Shown piece by piece: positions 1-9,411 of a stretch of DNA of 64,000 bases. The notes beneath the pieces are model-generated. The model saw only the letters and a list, made by a program, of their open reading frames with translations. It did no database searches and was not told the origin of the DNA. Numbering within the stretch: the stretch's first letter is position 1; every line of letters begins with the position of its first letter. Source of the stretch: CBDIHP01 sp965279195 (GTDB lineage: Bacteria > Planctomycetota > Planctomycetia > Isosphaerales > Isosphaeraceae). Position numbers and translations under genes: made by a program. Location of the stretch: positions 119,659 through 183,658 of the forward strand of contig CBDIHP010000031.1 in NCBI GenBank assembly GCA_965279195.1, given 5' to 3'.

Positions 1-1
1 G

Positions 2-685
2 AGCCAGGCCGATCCGAAGTCGGGCAAAGGGACGCCGATCCTGCCGTCGGTGCGGATCCCCTACCCCTGGGCTCGGTCCGTGAACGGGCTGACGTTCATC
101 GATGCGAAGTCGAGGTTCGGGCCGGTCGACGGCCAGCTGGTGCTCTGCGAGTACAACAACCGGTTCATCCTCCGTGCCAGCCTGGAAGAGGTCGGCGGCC
201 AGACGCAGGGGGCGTGCTACCCGTTCCTGGAGAACCTGCTGGGCCCGCTGTGCGTGACCTTCGGCAACGACGGCGCGCTCTACGTCGGCAGCCTCCGCGA
301 GCCCGCCTGGGGCGGCGAGCCCGAGCAGGGCGCGATCTTCCGGGTCAAGTTCGACGGCAAGTCCGCCTTCGGGATCCGCGAAATCCGCGCGAAGCCCGAC
401 GGCTTCCTGCTCCACTTCTGGCAACCGCCCGCCGACCGATCAAAGGCTGCCCTGGCTTCCACCTACGCCCTCCGACGCTACCATCACGTCTTCGAGGGCG
501 CTTATCACTCGCCCCCGGTCGATGAGGAAGTCGTCGGCGTCGAGCGGGTCAATCTCTCCGACGACGGCCTGTCCGCCCACCTTGAACTCAAAGGCAAACC
601 CATCGCGGATCGCATCTACGAGATCCGCGTCAACCTACCCGCCTGGCCCAGCATCGGCCACTACACGATGAACCGCGTCCCGTAG
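2..685 (+). CDS. C-terminal part of a planctomycete dehydrogenase-like (beta-propeller) protein, 5' end outside window
   Basis: The frame is open to the first base of the window, so this is the 3' part of a longer gene; the GTG at 50 is internal. The segment GNDGALYVGSLREP resembles a blade of the glucose/sorbosone dehydrogenase-like propellers common in planctomycete secreted proteins. The tail (YALRRYHHVFEGAYHSPPVD, then SIGHYTMNRVP) resembles the conserved C-terminal region of those putative membrane-bound dehydrogenases. No heme motif is visible in this part. Substrate unknown. The TAG stop lies inside a REP-like GTAG hairpin that begins at 682. Confidence 0.6.
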   Translation, partial: SQADPKSGKGTPILPSVRIPYPWARSVNGLTFIDAKSRFGPVDGQLVLCEYNNRFILRASLEEVGGQTQGACYPFLENLLGPLCVTFGNDGALYVGSLREPAWGGEPEQGAIFRVKFDGKSAFGIREIRAKPDGFLLHFWQPPADRSKAALASTYALRRYHHVFEGAYHSPPVDEEVVGVERVNLSDDGLSAHLELKGKPIADRIYEIRVNLPAWPSIGHYTMNRVP

Positions 686-993
686 GGTGGGCACCGCCCA
701 CCATCGCGTTGGCATACACGAATGGGATAGTCGTCTGCTCCGCCGGGGCGAGCCTCGGATGCGAGGGGCGCGGGTCTCCCGACCCGCCCCAGCATCGGCC
801 GCGCCGGACGACGAAATCGGGTCTCCAGACCCGTTCCGTTGGGGAAAGGTCTGGAGACCCGATGATGTGGTCTCCTTCGATGGATGTTGGGACGGAGTCG
901 GGAGACCCTCGCCCATCGCGTTCGGCCCTCGCGCACTGCGTTGGGATTCCGCCGATTTCGATCCAACGCAACGGTGGGCGGTGCCCACCCTAC
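682..993. repeat. Inverted pair of REP-like GTAG hairpins flanking a 3' intergenic spacer
   Basis: The left arm starts GTAGGGTGGGCACCGCCCAC at 682 and the right arm, in inverse orientation, ends at 993 with CACCCTAC. Each arm is a GTAG tetranucleotide followed by a hairpin (GGTGGGC/GCCCACC), the layout of REP sequences mobilised by RAYT (TnpA-REP) transposases; an inverted pair is a BIME-like arrangement. The TAG of each arm is the stop codon of the adjacent convergent gene. No RAYT gene lies in the window. A second, different palindrome is nested inside (761-930). Confidence 0.7.
761..930. repeat. Nested GGTCTCC palindromic element, copy A
   Basis: Contains GGGTCTCCCGACCC, CGGGTCTCCAGACCCG, GGTCTGGAGACCCG and GTCGGGAGACCCTCGCC in the order outer arm, inner arm, inner arm, outer arm. 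The same order occurs at 10441-10599 and 44570-44744. This copy has the most diverged outer arms. It sits between the two REP-like arms, so one element is nested in another. It is intergenic; open frames crossing it are by-products of the palindrome. Confidence 0.7.
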
Positions 994-2444
994 GCGGCGC
1001 GGAGGATGGGCTGGAACTTCCAGTATGTGAGGGAGCGCCACATCCACTCGGCGGGCCCGTAGCGGAAGAACCGCAGCCAGACCGGGCTGAGGGTGAGCTG
1101 GAAGATCCAGATCGCCAGGACGAGCCCCGCCAACTCGGCCCGGTGCATGGTGCCGGTCCAGCCGAGGCCGTAGCCGTAGAAGAGCGTGGTGCAGAGGATC
1201 GAGTCGAAAAGGTAGTTGCTCAGGGCCATGCGGCCGGCGGCGGCGAGGCGGCTGGTGAGCCAGGTCGCGGCGCCGGCCTGGCAGATCAGCATGACCAGGG
1301 CCCCGTGTCCGATCGCGACGAACACGCTTCCGAGGTAGTTCAGCAGGAATCCCCCGCTCAGCCCGTAACCCGGGTCGAAGAACCCCGTCTCGACGTTGTG
1401 CACCATGTCGAACAGCACGGCCGGATAGCCCAGGCCGTAGCACCAGATCAGGATCTTCCAGTAGGTCTCTCGTTTGAGCGCCGCCGAGTAGAACCCCAGC
1501 TTCATCAGCCCCATGCCCAGGAGCATCCGCCCGACCACGACGAATCCCATCCCGAGCGGGAACCCGATGAGTTGCCCGAAGAACAGGGTCGGGGCGCGGT
1601 CGGCCACGATCCCGCCGTAGCCGCCCCGGTAGGTCTTCAGCTCCTTCTCCAGATTCTTGACGTAGTTCGGCTTCTTCTCGCGGGACTTCTCCATCTTGAG
1701 GTACGCCCGGCGGACCACGCGGTCCTGGATGCCGATGTCGCGCCCGGCGCGGATCTCGGCCGTGCCCCGCTCGGCGGTCTGCCGCATCCAGTCGTTGACC
1801 CTCAGGAAGCCCATGAACAGCGGGACGATGGTGAGGATCGCGAGCGTCCCCAGCACCAGCAACCAGGCCGGCCGGAGCTTGCGGAACGGGTACAGGAGGA
1901 ACCCGCCGAGGGCGTAATCGACGAGGATATCGCCGTCCCAGATCAGGTAGGCGTGGATCAGGCCGATCACGAGCAGCCACGTCACGCGTCGGTAGTAGAC
2001 GTCGATCAGCCGCGCCCCTCGTGCGGCGGCTCGCTCGCTCATGAGGACCAGCCCCGCCCCGAAGAGCATGGAGAAGGTCGTCATCATCTTGGTGTCAAAC
2101 AGCAGGCGCTGGATGACCCAGAAATAGGTGTCCCAGGCGTTCGGATCGGGCAGAGCGTGCGGGTTGGAGTAGACCGACCCGGGCCAGGCGAAACCGACCA
2201 TGTTCATCGCCAGGATGCCCAGCAGCGCGACCCCTCGGAGGACGTCGACCGACTGCACACGCTCCTGCGCCGCCACGGGCAACGCCGAGGGCGCGGGCTC
2301 GGCCTGGACGTCCGGCGCGGGCTCAACCTTGTCCGGCTCGGCCGGGTCTCCCCCGCCCGCGATCTCCGGAACCGCATCCGTCTCGGGGCTTTCCGACGAT
2401 TCGAGCAGCGGGGACGACGGCCACGGTTCGGAGTTCGACGACAT
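990..2444 (-). CDS. DUF418 family multipass membrane protein
   Basis: 484 residues. After a Pro/Glu-rich N-terminal tail of about 60 residues comes SVDVLRGVALLGILAMNMVG, the first helix and signature of the DUF418/YeiB family (COG2311). Many further hydrophobic helices follow and the DUF418 C-terminal region is present (GRMALSNYLFDSILCTTLF). Function is unproven; members are proposed transporters. I chose the ATG at 2444 because GGAG lies about 8 nt upstream; the open frame extends further upstream but that extension is not hydrophobic or conserved-looking. The stop is the TAG of a REP-like GTAG. Confidence 0.85.
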   Translation of the reverse strand: MSSNSEPWPSSPLLESSESPETDAVPEIAGGGDPAEPDKVEPAPDVQAEPAPSALPVAAQERVQSVDVLRGVALLGILAMNMVGFAWPGSVYSNPHALPDPNAWDTYFWVIQRLLFDTKMMTTFSMLFGAGLVLMSERAAARGARLIDVYYRRVTWLLVIGLIHAYLIWDGDILVDYALGGFLLYPFRKLRPAWLLVLGTLAILTIVPLFMGFLRVNDWMRQTAERGTAEIRAGRDIGIQDRVVRRAYLKMEKSREKKPNYVKNLEKELKTYRGGYGGIVADRAPTLFFGQLIGFPLGMGFVVVGRMLLGMGLMKLGFYSAALKRETYWKILIWCYGLGYPAVLFDMVHNVETGFFDPGYGLSGGFLLNYLGSVFVAIGHGALVMLICQAGAATWLTSRLAAAGRMALSNYLFDSILCTTLFYGYGLGWTGTMHRAELAGLVLAIWIFQLTLSPVWLRFFRYGPAEWMWRSLTYWKFQPILRAA

Positions 2445-2701
2445 GAGCAGGCTCTCCGGGACGGTCGAACAGCCGGGGGAGAGGTGAGGATCCCGGCGAC
2501 ATGCGGAACGCAAGTGTAGTGCGAACAGGTCGCTCCGGCAAACATTCGTTCGGCGGTGCCCGATATTGGACGCCCCAAGGTCCGCCGCCTCTCGGGGGCG
2601 ATTCCCACCGAGAGGGCCGTTGACTACCGGGATTCTCGCGTAAACAATCTCCCCTGCGAAACGCCCAGACGATTCCGACTGCACCCCGAGGGAGATCGCC
2701 G

Positions 2702-3580
2702 ATGTCCGGACGCCTCGCCTTCGCCCCGATCCTCTGCTGCCTGATCGCCGCCCCCGCCCTCGCCGACGGCCCGGCCAATCTGCTCTCCCTGGCCGAACTC
2801 AAGTCACGGCTCGAACAGCCGAACGTCCGGATCCTCGACCCCCGCGCGAAGGCCGACTACGAGAAAGGGCACATCCCCGGCGCGATCCTGGTCGATTCCA
2901 AGGCCGCCCAGGCCCTCGCCTCGAAACCTGGCGGCTTCCAGGACCGCGCGGCCTGGCAGACGTGGATCGATTCGCTCGGCCTGACCGACGCGACCCGCGT
3001 CGTCGTCTGCGACGGGGCGAAGCAGCTCGACGCCGCCCGGCTCTGGTGGCTCCTGGGCTACCTCGGCGTGAAGGACGTCGCCCTCATCAACGGCAACGTC
3101 GGCCTCTGGACGAAGGAGGGCTTCCCGACCTCCACCGACTCCGCCAAGCCCGGCGCCGGGACGTTCAAGGTGAATTTCCAACCCGAGTGGCTGGCGAACC
3201 GCGAGGACGTGCTGGGGGCCCTGAAGTCAGGCGAGTTCCAGATCGTCGACGCCCGGAGCGCGGCCGAGCACACCGGCGAGCGGAAGATGTCGAAGCGCGG
3301 CGGGCACATCCCCGACGCCTGCCCGCTGGAGTGGTCCGACCTCGTCGACAAGGACGGCCGGTTCCTCGACGAGACGGCCCTCCGCGCCAAGTTCGAGGCC
3401 GCCGGCCTGAAACCCGGGAAGCCCGTCATCACCCATTGCCAGGGAGGCGGCCGGGCGTCGGTCGACGCCTTTGTCGCCAGCCGGCTCGGCTTCAAGGCCC
3501 GGAACTACTACCTCGGATGGTCTGACTGGGGCAATGCCGAGGACACCCCCGTCAAGACCGGGGCGTCCGACAATAAGTGA
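2702..3580 (+). CDS. Exported tandem-rhodanese sulfurtransferase
   Basis: 292 residues with a signal peptide (APILCCLIAAPALA, cleavage near residue 21) and two rhodanese domains. The first (about 25-150) contains ILDPRAKADYEKGHIPGAIL but has VVCDGAKQLDAA in place of the active Cys loop, so it is probably structural. The second has VITHCQGGGRASVDAF with the catalytic Cys near residue 245 in a CQGGGR loop. This architecture fits thiosulfate or 3-mercaptopyruvate sulfurtransferases acting outside the cytoplasm; the acceptor is unknown. The ATG has AGGGAG 7 nt upstream. It converges with the next minus-strand gene with only 8 nt between stops. Confidence 0.87.
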   Translation: MSGRLAFAPILCCLIAAPALADGPANLLSLAELKSRLEQPNVRILDPRAKADYEKGHIPGAILVDSKAAQALASKPGGFQDRAAWQTWIDSLGLTDATRVVVCDGAKQLDAARLWWLLGYLGVKDVALINGNVGLWTKEGFPTSTDSAKPGAGTFKVNFQPEWLANREDVLGALKSGEFQIVDARSAAEHTGERKMSKRGGHIPDACPLEWSDLVDKDGRFLDETALRAKFEAAGLKPGKPVITHCQGGGRASVDAFVASRLGFKARNYYLGWSDWGNAEDTPVKTGASDNK

Positions 3581-3588
3581 ACCGACAA

Positions 3589-3936
3589 TCAAACGTCGCC
3601 GAGTTCCGCCTCCAGCTCGGCGACCCGACCTCGAAGCCTCTCGTCGTTCCAGAGCATCAGTTCCAGCGGCTTGACCTCACCGTCGAGCAGGGTCAGCAGT
3701 TCCGCCGCACTCTCGGGCATCCCCATCGTCCGGACGCGGCGGATCAGGGCCCGACGGGTGATCTCCGCCCCGTCGAACGGTCCGACCGCCTTCGAAAGCA
3801 GGGCAACCAGGGCGTTCGACTCCCCGAGAGTCCAGGTCACCTTGCCGTCCAGCTTCGCCGCCTCGAACACGAGCCGGATAGCCTCGGCGAGGTTGTCGCA
3901 CGCCTGCTGCTGCTGTCGCGTCGGATTTGTCGCCAT
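3589..3936 (-). CDS. Hypothetical protein, 115 aa
   Basis: Not recognised. The predicted protein starts MATNPTRQQQQACDNLAEA, is mostly helical and charged, has no signal peptide or membrane segment, and ends in a short coiled-coil-like stretch (NDERLRGRVAELEAELGDV). I chose the internal ATG at 3936 because upstream codons of the open frame encode low-complexity, non-protein-like sequence. A plus-strand frame over the same bases is judged a shadow. Reality as a gene is likely but not certain. Confidence 0.55.
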   Translation of the reverse strand: MATNPTRQQQQACDNLAEAIRLVFEAAKLDGKVTWTLGESNALVALLSKAVGPFDGAEITRRALIRRVRTMGMPESAAELLTLLDGEVKPLELMLWNDERLRGRVAELEAELGDV

Positions 3937-4083
3937 GATCCACCCGGAGTCCGGAAGCTTGCTTCCGCTGTGTTCTCGCGGAGCTTCCTCCGCGTGTGAC
4001 GCCCACCAGTAACCGGCCCGATCAGGGATCCAACCTGGGTCACCCTCTCCGTCGCAACGGGGAGCAAGCTTCCGCACTCCGAG

Positions 4084-4578
4084 CTAGACGTTCAGCCGCC
4101 AGATCATGAAGTTCAGCAACCCCGCGAAGGAAACCCAACCGAGATACGGCACCAGCAGGATCGCCGCCAGCCGCTTGATCGGGAAGAACGCCGCGAGCGT
4201 CGCCGCGATGGCAACCCAGAAGACGACCAGCTCCGCGAATGCCCCGCCGGGGTTCCGCATCCCGAAGAAGAGGATCGACCAGAGGGCATTCAGGACGAGC
4301 TGAACCACGAACAGACCGAGAGGCCAGGCACCTCGCGAGAAGCCTCGCTCGCGCCAGACGAGCCAGGCCGCGATGGCCATCAGGGTGTAGAGCGTCGACC
4401 AGACCGGCCCGAAAATCCAGTTCGGCGGGTTGAACGAGGGTTTGTTCAGGGTCGGATACCACTCGCGCAACCCACCGAAGGTCGCCGAGCTGCCGATGAA
4501 CGCGGCCAGGAAGCAGACGGCGAGCCAGCCGACCAGGCCGAGCAGCGATTTCCAGCGAGACGGCGGCGTGTGATCCAT
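4084..4578 (-). CDS. tspO: TspO/MBR family membrane protein
   Basis: 164 residues with five hydrophobic helices, the size and fold of the TspO/peripheral benzodiazepine receptor family. The first loop has the family signature WYPTLNKPSFNPPNWIFGPV, and the Trp/Asn-rich helix VLNALWSILFFGMRNPGGA is also typical. Bacterial TspO proteins bind porphyrins and act in tetrapyrrole or stress signalling in the membrane; the role here is unknown. I chose the ATG at 4578 (MDHTPPSRW) over one 33 nt upstream because GGAG is 8 nt ahead of it. Confidence 0.9.
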   Translation of the reverse strand: MDHTPPSRWKSLLGLVGWLAVCFLAAFIGSSATFGGLREWYPTLNKPSFNPPNWIFGPVWSTLYTLMAIAAWLVWRERGFSRGAWPLGLFVVQLVLNALWSILFFGMRNPGGAFAELVVFWVAIAATLAAFFPIKRLAAILLVPYLGWVSFAGLLNFMIWRLNV

Positions 4579-4696
4579 CGGGCGGGCTCCGCGAGACACA
4601 GACTCCGACACAGACGGCCCCGGCCTCGATTCCGCCGGGTCATCCGGTCATTATAGTTCCGCGTCATCCCCGACCCTGTCCAGACAGGACATCGCC

Positions 4697-5062
4697 ATGC
4701 CCCGCCTGATCGAAGGCCCGACCCGCGTCGAGGCCGCCGGCAACAAGCCCAAGCTCATCGACGAGTACGTCGGCCGCGTGAATACGAAGGACACTCGCCT
4801 GAGCGTCGCCCACATGCGGAGCCCCGCCGGCTGGGTCGAGCCGGGCCAGACGCCCGAGTTCGACGAGTACACGGTCGTCCTCAAGGGGGTGCTCCGCGTC
4901 GAGTCGAATTCGGGCCTCATGGAAGTCAAGGCGGGCCAGGCGATCTTCACCGAGGCCGGCGAATGGGTCCGCTACAGCACCCCCGAACCCGAGGGCGCCG
5001 AGTACATCGCGATCTGCCTGCCCGCCTTCTCGATGGAGACCGTCCACCGGGACGGCGCTTGA
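4697..5062 (+). CDS. Small cupin-domain protein
   Basis: 121 residues forming a single cupin barrel. Motif 1 is replaced by EPGQTPEFDEYTVVLKGVLR, where the usual His pair is Gln/Phe-like and only the Glu/Asp positions remain; motif 2 is ATEAGEW-like (IFTEAGEWVRYSTPEPEG). The metal site is therefore not obviously complete. No signal peptide, so cytosolic. Ligand unknown. It converges with the next gene with 7 nt between stops. Confidence 0.75.
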   Translation: MPRLIEGPTRVEAAGNKPKLIDEYVGRVNTKDTRLSVAHMRSPAGWVEPGQTPEFDEYTVVLKGVLRVESNSGLMEVKAGQAIFTEAGEWVRYSTPEPEGAEYIAICLPAFSMETVHRDGA

Positions 5063-5069
5063 ATCCGCC

Positions 5070-5396
5070 TCACCGGCTCAATCCGACCCACGTCCACGGA
5101 TCGTAGGGCTGGCCGTAGATCTGTCCGTGGAACGGGAAGTCGTTGTCGCCATATCCGACATACGTCCGCGCCGGGTGCCCTACGGGGGCCATGTAATAGC
5201 TGTAAGGCGCCACGACCGTCACCGGCGGGGCAAGGCTGGCGCCCGTCCGGCCGTAGTACGGGGCGGTCGAGGTGACCACCGGCCCGGAGATCACCCGACC
5301 CCGGCCGATCGGCCAGCCGGCGCGGGCGTTGGTGGAACCGACCACGAGCGTGATCGCGAGGACGACGGCGGAAACGGCGAGGCGTTGCGACTTCAT
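5070..5396 (-). CDS. Small exported hypothetical protein rich in Gly, Pro and Tyr
   Basis: 108 residues with a clear signal peptide (AVSAVVLAITLVVGSTNARA). The mature part is Tyr/Pro/Gly-rich with no Cys (for example VVAPYSYYMAPVGHPARTY). No domain recognised. The ATG at 5396 (MKSQRLAVS) has GGAG about 10 nt upstream and is preferred to a TTG three codons earlier. Probably a small surface or periplasmic protein. Confidence 0.6.
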   Translation of the reverse strand: MKSQRLAVSAVVLAITLVVGSTNARAGWPIGRGRVISGPVVTSTAPYYGRTGASLAPPVTVVAPYSYYMAPVGHPARTYVGYGDNDFPFHGQIYGQPYDPWTWVGLSR

Positions 5397-5579
5397 GACG
5401 GGCAATCTCCGGCAACTCTGCAGATCAGGGGATGCGGGCAGCTTACGTTATGGACGCAACCCGCGCGCCGATCAAGGGGCAACCCGTAGGGGGCATGCTT
5501 CGTTGAAATCGCCCAGCCGACCCCCTAACATCGAAGCCCAGCACCTCGCCAACCGCTCGCCATCGCCAGGGGTCCGACC

Positions 5580-6335
5580 ATGCCAAGCCCGCGCCGTTCG
5601 CTGCTCCTCGGTTTCGCGTTCGTCGCCCTCCTGATGCCCAACGCCAAGGCCGTCGACCCAGGCTGGATCGAACTCATCGGCAAGGACTCGTTCGACGCCT
5701 TCAAGGGGGGTTCCAACGGCTGGGTCTACGCGAAGGACGTCAAGATCGACCCCAAGAACCCCAGGCGGCTCGCCTACGAATCCGGACACGACGCCATCGT
5801 CAACGGCCCGATCGGCCGGACGATCAACCTGGTGACGAAGGAGGAGTTCGGCGACGTCGAGGTGCACCTGGAATTCCTGGTGCCGACGAAGTCGAACTCC
5901 GGGATCAAGCTGCACGCCGTGTATGAGGTCCAGATCTACGACAGCCACGGCGTCGCCAGGCCCACGGCCAGCGACAACGGCGGCGTGTACCCCCGCGCGG
6001 AACTGCTGCCGAAGTATCATCACATCGACAAGGGTTATCCGCCGCTCCGGAACGCCAGCAAGTCCCCCGGCGAGTGGCAGACGCTGGACATCGCCTTCAA
6101 GTCGCCGAGGTTCGACGCCTCGGGCAAGAAGGTCGCCAACGCCACCTTCGTGAAGGTCCTGCTCAACGGCCAGGTCGTGCAGGAGAACCTGGAACTGCCC
6201 TACCCCACCGGCCACAACTGGCGGAACAAGGAGACCCCCAGGGGCCCGATCTTCCTCCAGGCCGACCACGGCCCCGTCGCTTTCCGCAACTTCAAGGTGC
6301 GGCCGCTGAAGGTCGAGACGGGGGCGGCGAAGTGA
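5580..6335 (+). CDS. Exported DUF1080 (3-keto-disaccharide hydrolase-like) protein
   Basis: 251 residues: signal peptide ending AKA near residue 23, then a concanavalin-like DUF1080 domain (WIELIGKDSFDAFKG near the start, FGDVEVHLEFLVPTKSNSGI in the middle, PIFLQADHGPVAFRNFKVRP at the end). This family is greatly expanded in planctomycetes, and some members hydrolyse 3-keto-glycosides. It overlaps the next gene by 4 nt (GTGA), so the two are probably translated together. Confidence 0.88.
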   Translation: MPSPRRSLLLGFAFVALLMPNAKAVDPGWIELIGKDSFDAFKGGSNGWVYAKDVKIDPKNPRRLAYESGHDAIVNGPIGRTINLVTKEEFGDVEVHLEFLVPTKSNSGIKLHAVYEVQIYDSHGVARPTASDNGGVYPRAELLPKYHHIDKGYPPLRNASKSPGEWQTLDIAFKSPRFDASGKKVANATFVKVLLNGQVVQENLELPYPTGHNWRNKETPRGPIFLQADHGPVAFRNFKVRPLKVETGAAK

Positions 6336-7207
6336 TTCGCATCGCATTCGTCTTCCTCGGCGTGGCCTGCCTGCTGGGAGAGGCCGTCGCCGATGAGCCC
6401 AGGACGCTGCGAGTGGCCTCAGTCCAGCTCCGTTCCTCGCGCGTCCTGGCCGAGAACGTCGCGCAGATCAAGGCAAGGCTGGCCGAATGCGCCAAAGACG
6501 GCGTCCGTGTCGCCGAGTTCCCCGAGTGCGCCCTCACCGGCTACTTCGAGGACGTGGTGAAGTCGCTCAGGGCCGAGGCGATCGACGCGGCCATCGCCGA
6601 GGTGGCGGCAGCCTGCAAGGCGAATCGCATCAACGCCGTGATCGGCTCGGCCTATCGCGAGGGGACGAATCTGTTCAATTCCGCCCTGATCATCAACGAC
6701 AGGGGCGAGGTCATTGAGCGCTACCACAAGGTCCAGCTCGCCGAGACCTGGCCGACGCCCGGCGACCACCTGTCGATGTTCCGCCTGGACGGGGTCCCGT
6801 GCACCGTCATCATCTGCCACGACGAACGCTACCCCGAACTCGTCCGGCTGCCCGTGCTGGCCGGCGCGCGGGTCGTGTTCTACATCTCGCACGAGTCGGG
6901 CGTCACGGCCGAGTCCAAGATCGGGCCCTATCGCGCCCAGATCCAGGCGCGGGCGGTCGAGAACACCGTTTACATCGTCCAGGCCAACGCCCCGGCCAAC
7001 AAGGACACTTCCGGCTCCCACGGCCAGAGCCGGATCATCGCCCCCGACGGCAACATCCTGCACGAGGCCAGCATCTTCGGCGACGAATCCGTGCGGGCCG
7101 ACCTCGACCTGAAAAAAGCCACCGCCGACAACGCCCGCAAGAGCCTCACCCGGGGCCCCCTCGGAGACTGGTGGAAGGACGGCATCCGCCGTGTCCGGAT
7201 CAGATAA
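6332..7207 (+). CDS. Exported nitrilase-superfamily carbon-nitrogen hydrolase
   Basis: 291 residues starting at a GTG that overlaps the stop of the DUF1080 gene. A short signal peptide (FVFLGVACLLGEAVA) precedes a complete nitrilase fold. The Glu-Lys-Cys triad is visible: Glu in EFPECALTGYF, Lys in RYHKVQLAE, Cys in IICHDERYPE. The family hydrolyses nitriles, amides or carbamoyl groups; the exported location and coupling to DUF1080 suggest a role in extracytoplasmic breakdown of an amide- or sugar-linked compound (inference). Confidence 0.88.
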   Translation: MIRIAFVFLGVACLLGEAVADEPRTLRVASVQLRSSRVLAENVAQIKARLAECAKDGVRVAEFPECALTGYFEDVVKSLRAEAIDAAIAEVAAACKANRINAVIGSAYREGTNLFNSALIINDRGEVIERYHKVQLAETWPTPGDHLSMFRLDGVPCTVIICHDERYPELVRLPVLAGARVVFYISHESGVTAESKIGPYRAQIQARAVENTVYIVQANAPANKDTSGSHGQSRIIAPDGNILHEASIFGDESVRADLDLKKATADNARKSLTRGPLGDWWKDGIRRVRIR

Positions 7208-7379
7208 TCGTCTCCGAGGCGTCATCTGGATCCGTTACAATGGCACGGAAGCCCGGGGCGAAGGCCAACCGCAGGTCGGCCCGCCTCGCTTCGACGCGTG
7301 CGGTCACCTCGGCGGTGGTCTCGCCGTAAGGGTTCCGTGGCGACCGTGCCCGCATCGTTCCTCCCCGAGGATCGCATTC

Positions 7380-9288
7380 ATGGCGACCGGCTCCAAACAC
7401 GTTGTTCCTTCCGCGCTAACGCTCTCGGCTTTCTTGATTCTTGGACTCGCCCCTGTCGTCCGGGCGGCTGACTCTGCCGTGCAAAATGTCTCGGTGCGCA
7501 GCCTGCAAGGGACGTCCATCTCGCTCGACGCCCCGAAGGGTGGCGTGCTGGTCATCCTCTTGTACTCCAGCGAATGCCCGATCTCGAACGCCTACAGCCC
7601 CACTCTGATCCGCCTGGCGAAGTCCTGGGAAGGCAAGCCGTTGAAGGTCGTCGGCCTTTCGCTCAATGACGACCTGTCCGAGTCCGACATCGCCGAGCAC
7701 GCGAAGGAATTCGCCCTGCCCTTCCCGCTCGGCGTCGATCGCCGCGGCCGGATCGCCCGCAGGCTGGGTGCGAAGGTCACGCCCGAGGTCTTCGTGCTCG
7801 ACGATCAGGGCAAGACCCGCTACCACGGACGGATCGACGATCAATTCGCCGCGCGTGGCAAGCGGAACCTCCAGCACCGCACCAACGAGCTGGGCGACGC
7901 CGTCGCCGCGCTCCTGTCCGGCAAGGCCCCCGAGACGGCTTACGTCGAGGCCGTCGGTTGCCCGCTGCCGGAGCCCGTGAGCGGCGTCGCCAAGCCGACC
8001 TACACCCGCGACGTCGCGCCGATCCTCAGGAAGAACTGCGTCGAGTGCCACCGAAAAGGGCAGGTCGGGCCGTTCCCGCTGGAGACCTTCGCCCAGGCCC
8101 AGAAGCGCGCGGGCGACCTCGCTGGCGTGGTGTCCGACCGCCGCATGCCCCCCTGGAAGCCCGACCCGAACTTCGGCGCGACGTTCAAGCACAGCCGGGC
8201 CCTGTCGGACGACGACATCGCGACGATCAACAACTGGGTCGACCAGGGTGCCCCCGAGGGCAACCCCGCCGACCTCCCCGCCGCGCCGGTCGCCTCGAAT
8301 GAAGGCTGGGCCCTCGGCACGCCCGACCTGATCCTCCAGCCCGCGAAGGACTTCGAGATCCCCGCGAGCGGCGAGGACATCTACCGATGCTTCGTCCTGC
8401 CGACCAACCTGCCGAAGGACGTCTACATCTCGGCCATCGAGTATCGGCCCGGCAACCGCCGCGTCGTGCACCACCTCTTGAGCTATGTAGATATCTCCGG
8501 CGAGGGCCGCAAGAAGGACGCGAAGGATTCCGGCGAGGGTTACTCGTGCTTCGCGGGGCCGGGAGTCGAGGTCCACGGCGACCTCGGCGGCTGGGCCCCC
8601 GGCAACGAGCCGAGCTTCCTGCCCGACGGCATCGGCCGGTCCTTGCCGAAGGGGGCCGACGTGGTGATGCAGGTCCACTATCACCCGAGCGGCAAGCCCG
8701 AGGTCGACCGCACCCAGATGGGGCTCTACCTCAGCAAGAAACCCGTCAAGCAGACCCTCCACTGGACCTGGGCCGCCCAGTTCGGCATGCAACTGCCGGC
8801 CAGGAAGGACCGGATCAACGTCGACGTCGAGCGCGAGATCCCGGCCGACGTCACCGCCCTCGCCGTGACCCCCGCACATGCACCTGCTGGGCAAGCAAAT
8901 GTCCATGTCGGTGATCTTCCCCGATGGCAAGACCAAGGACCTCGTCCGCATCGGCGACTGGGATTTCAACTGGCAGAACACCTACTACTTCGACAGGCCC
9001 ATCGACATCCCCAAGGGGTCGAAGCTCAAGGTCGTCGGCGTCTACGACAACTCGGACAAGAACCCCCGGAACCCTAACCACCCGCCCAGGCTGGTGAAGT
9101 GGGGCGAGGCGACCACGGACGAGATGTGCATCGGCTTCCTCGCGATCGTCAAGCAAGGCCAGGACCTGACCGTCCCCGGCGCGAAAGATGACCTGATCGA
9201 CATCCTCAACGAGCAGGAACGGCAGGAGCGCGAGGCTTACGAGAAGGCCCGCAAGGAGGCCGAGGCGAAGGCGAAGCGCGGGAAGTAA
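7380..9288 (+). CDS. Redoxin / c-type heme / copper-monooxygenase-like hybrid protein, interrupted by a one-base frameshift
   Basis: Exported protein (signal peptide ending VVRAAD) with a redoxin domain (LYSSECPISNAYSP, residues about 35-190), a c-type heme site (CVECHRKGQVGPFP, about 218) and a copper type II monooxygenase-like region (VVHHLLSYVD, MQVHYHPSG). The frame from 7380 ends at 9077, but the true C-terminus (PHMHLLGKQMSMSVIFPDG onward to EAEAKAKRGK) continues from about 8873 in the next frame to 9288. Removing one C from the run at 8869-8873 restores one 635-residue protein including the PHMH copper motif. Either an assembly error or a real null mutation. Start ATG chosen for the signal peptide. 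Confidence 0.82.
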
Positions 9289-9411
9289 CTGGACCGGGCC
9301 CCCGTCGCGCGCGATGATGCGGGCGATTCCCGGGGGCGGCCCGCCCTTGTCGGTCGTCGGTATGGCGAGCGGTCCCCGGCCTTGGATAAACCACCGGGGA
9401 CCGATCGTCGC

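Noticed and set aside
687..2519. 610-codon plus-strand frame opposite the DUF418 gene
   Set aside because: Starts inside the palindromic repeats and continues antisense to a clear membrane protein.
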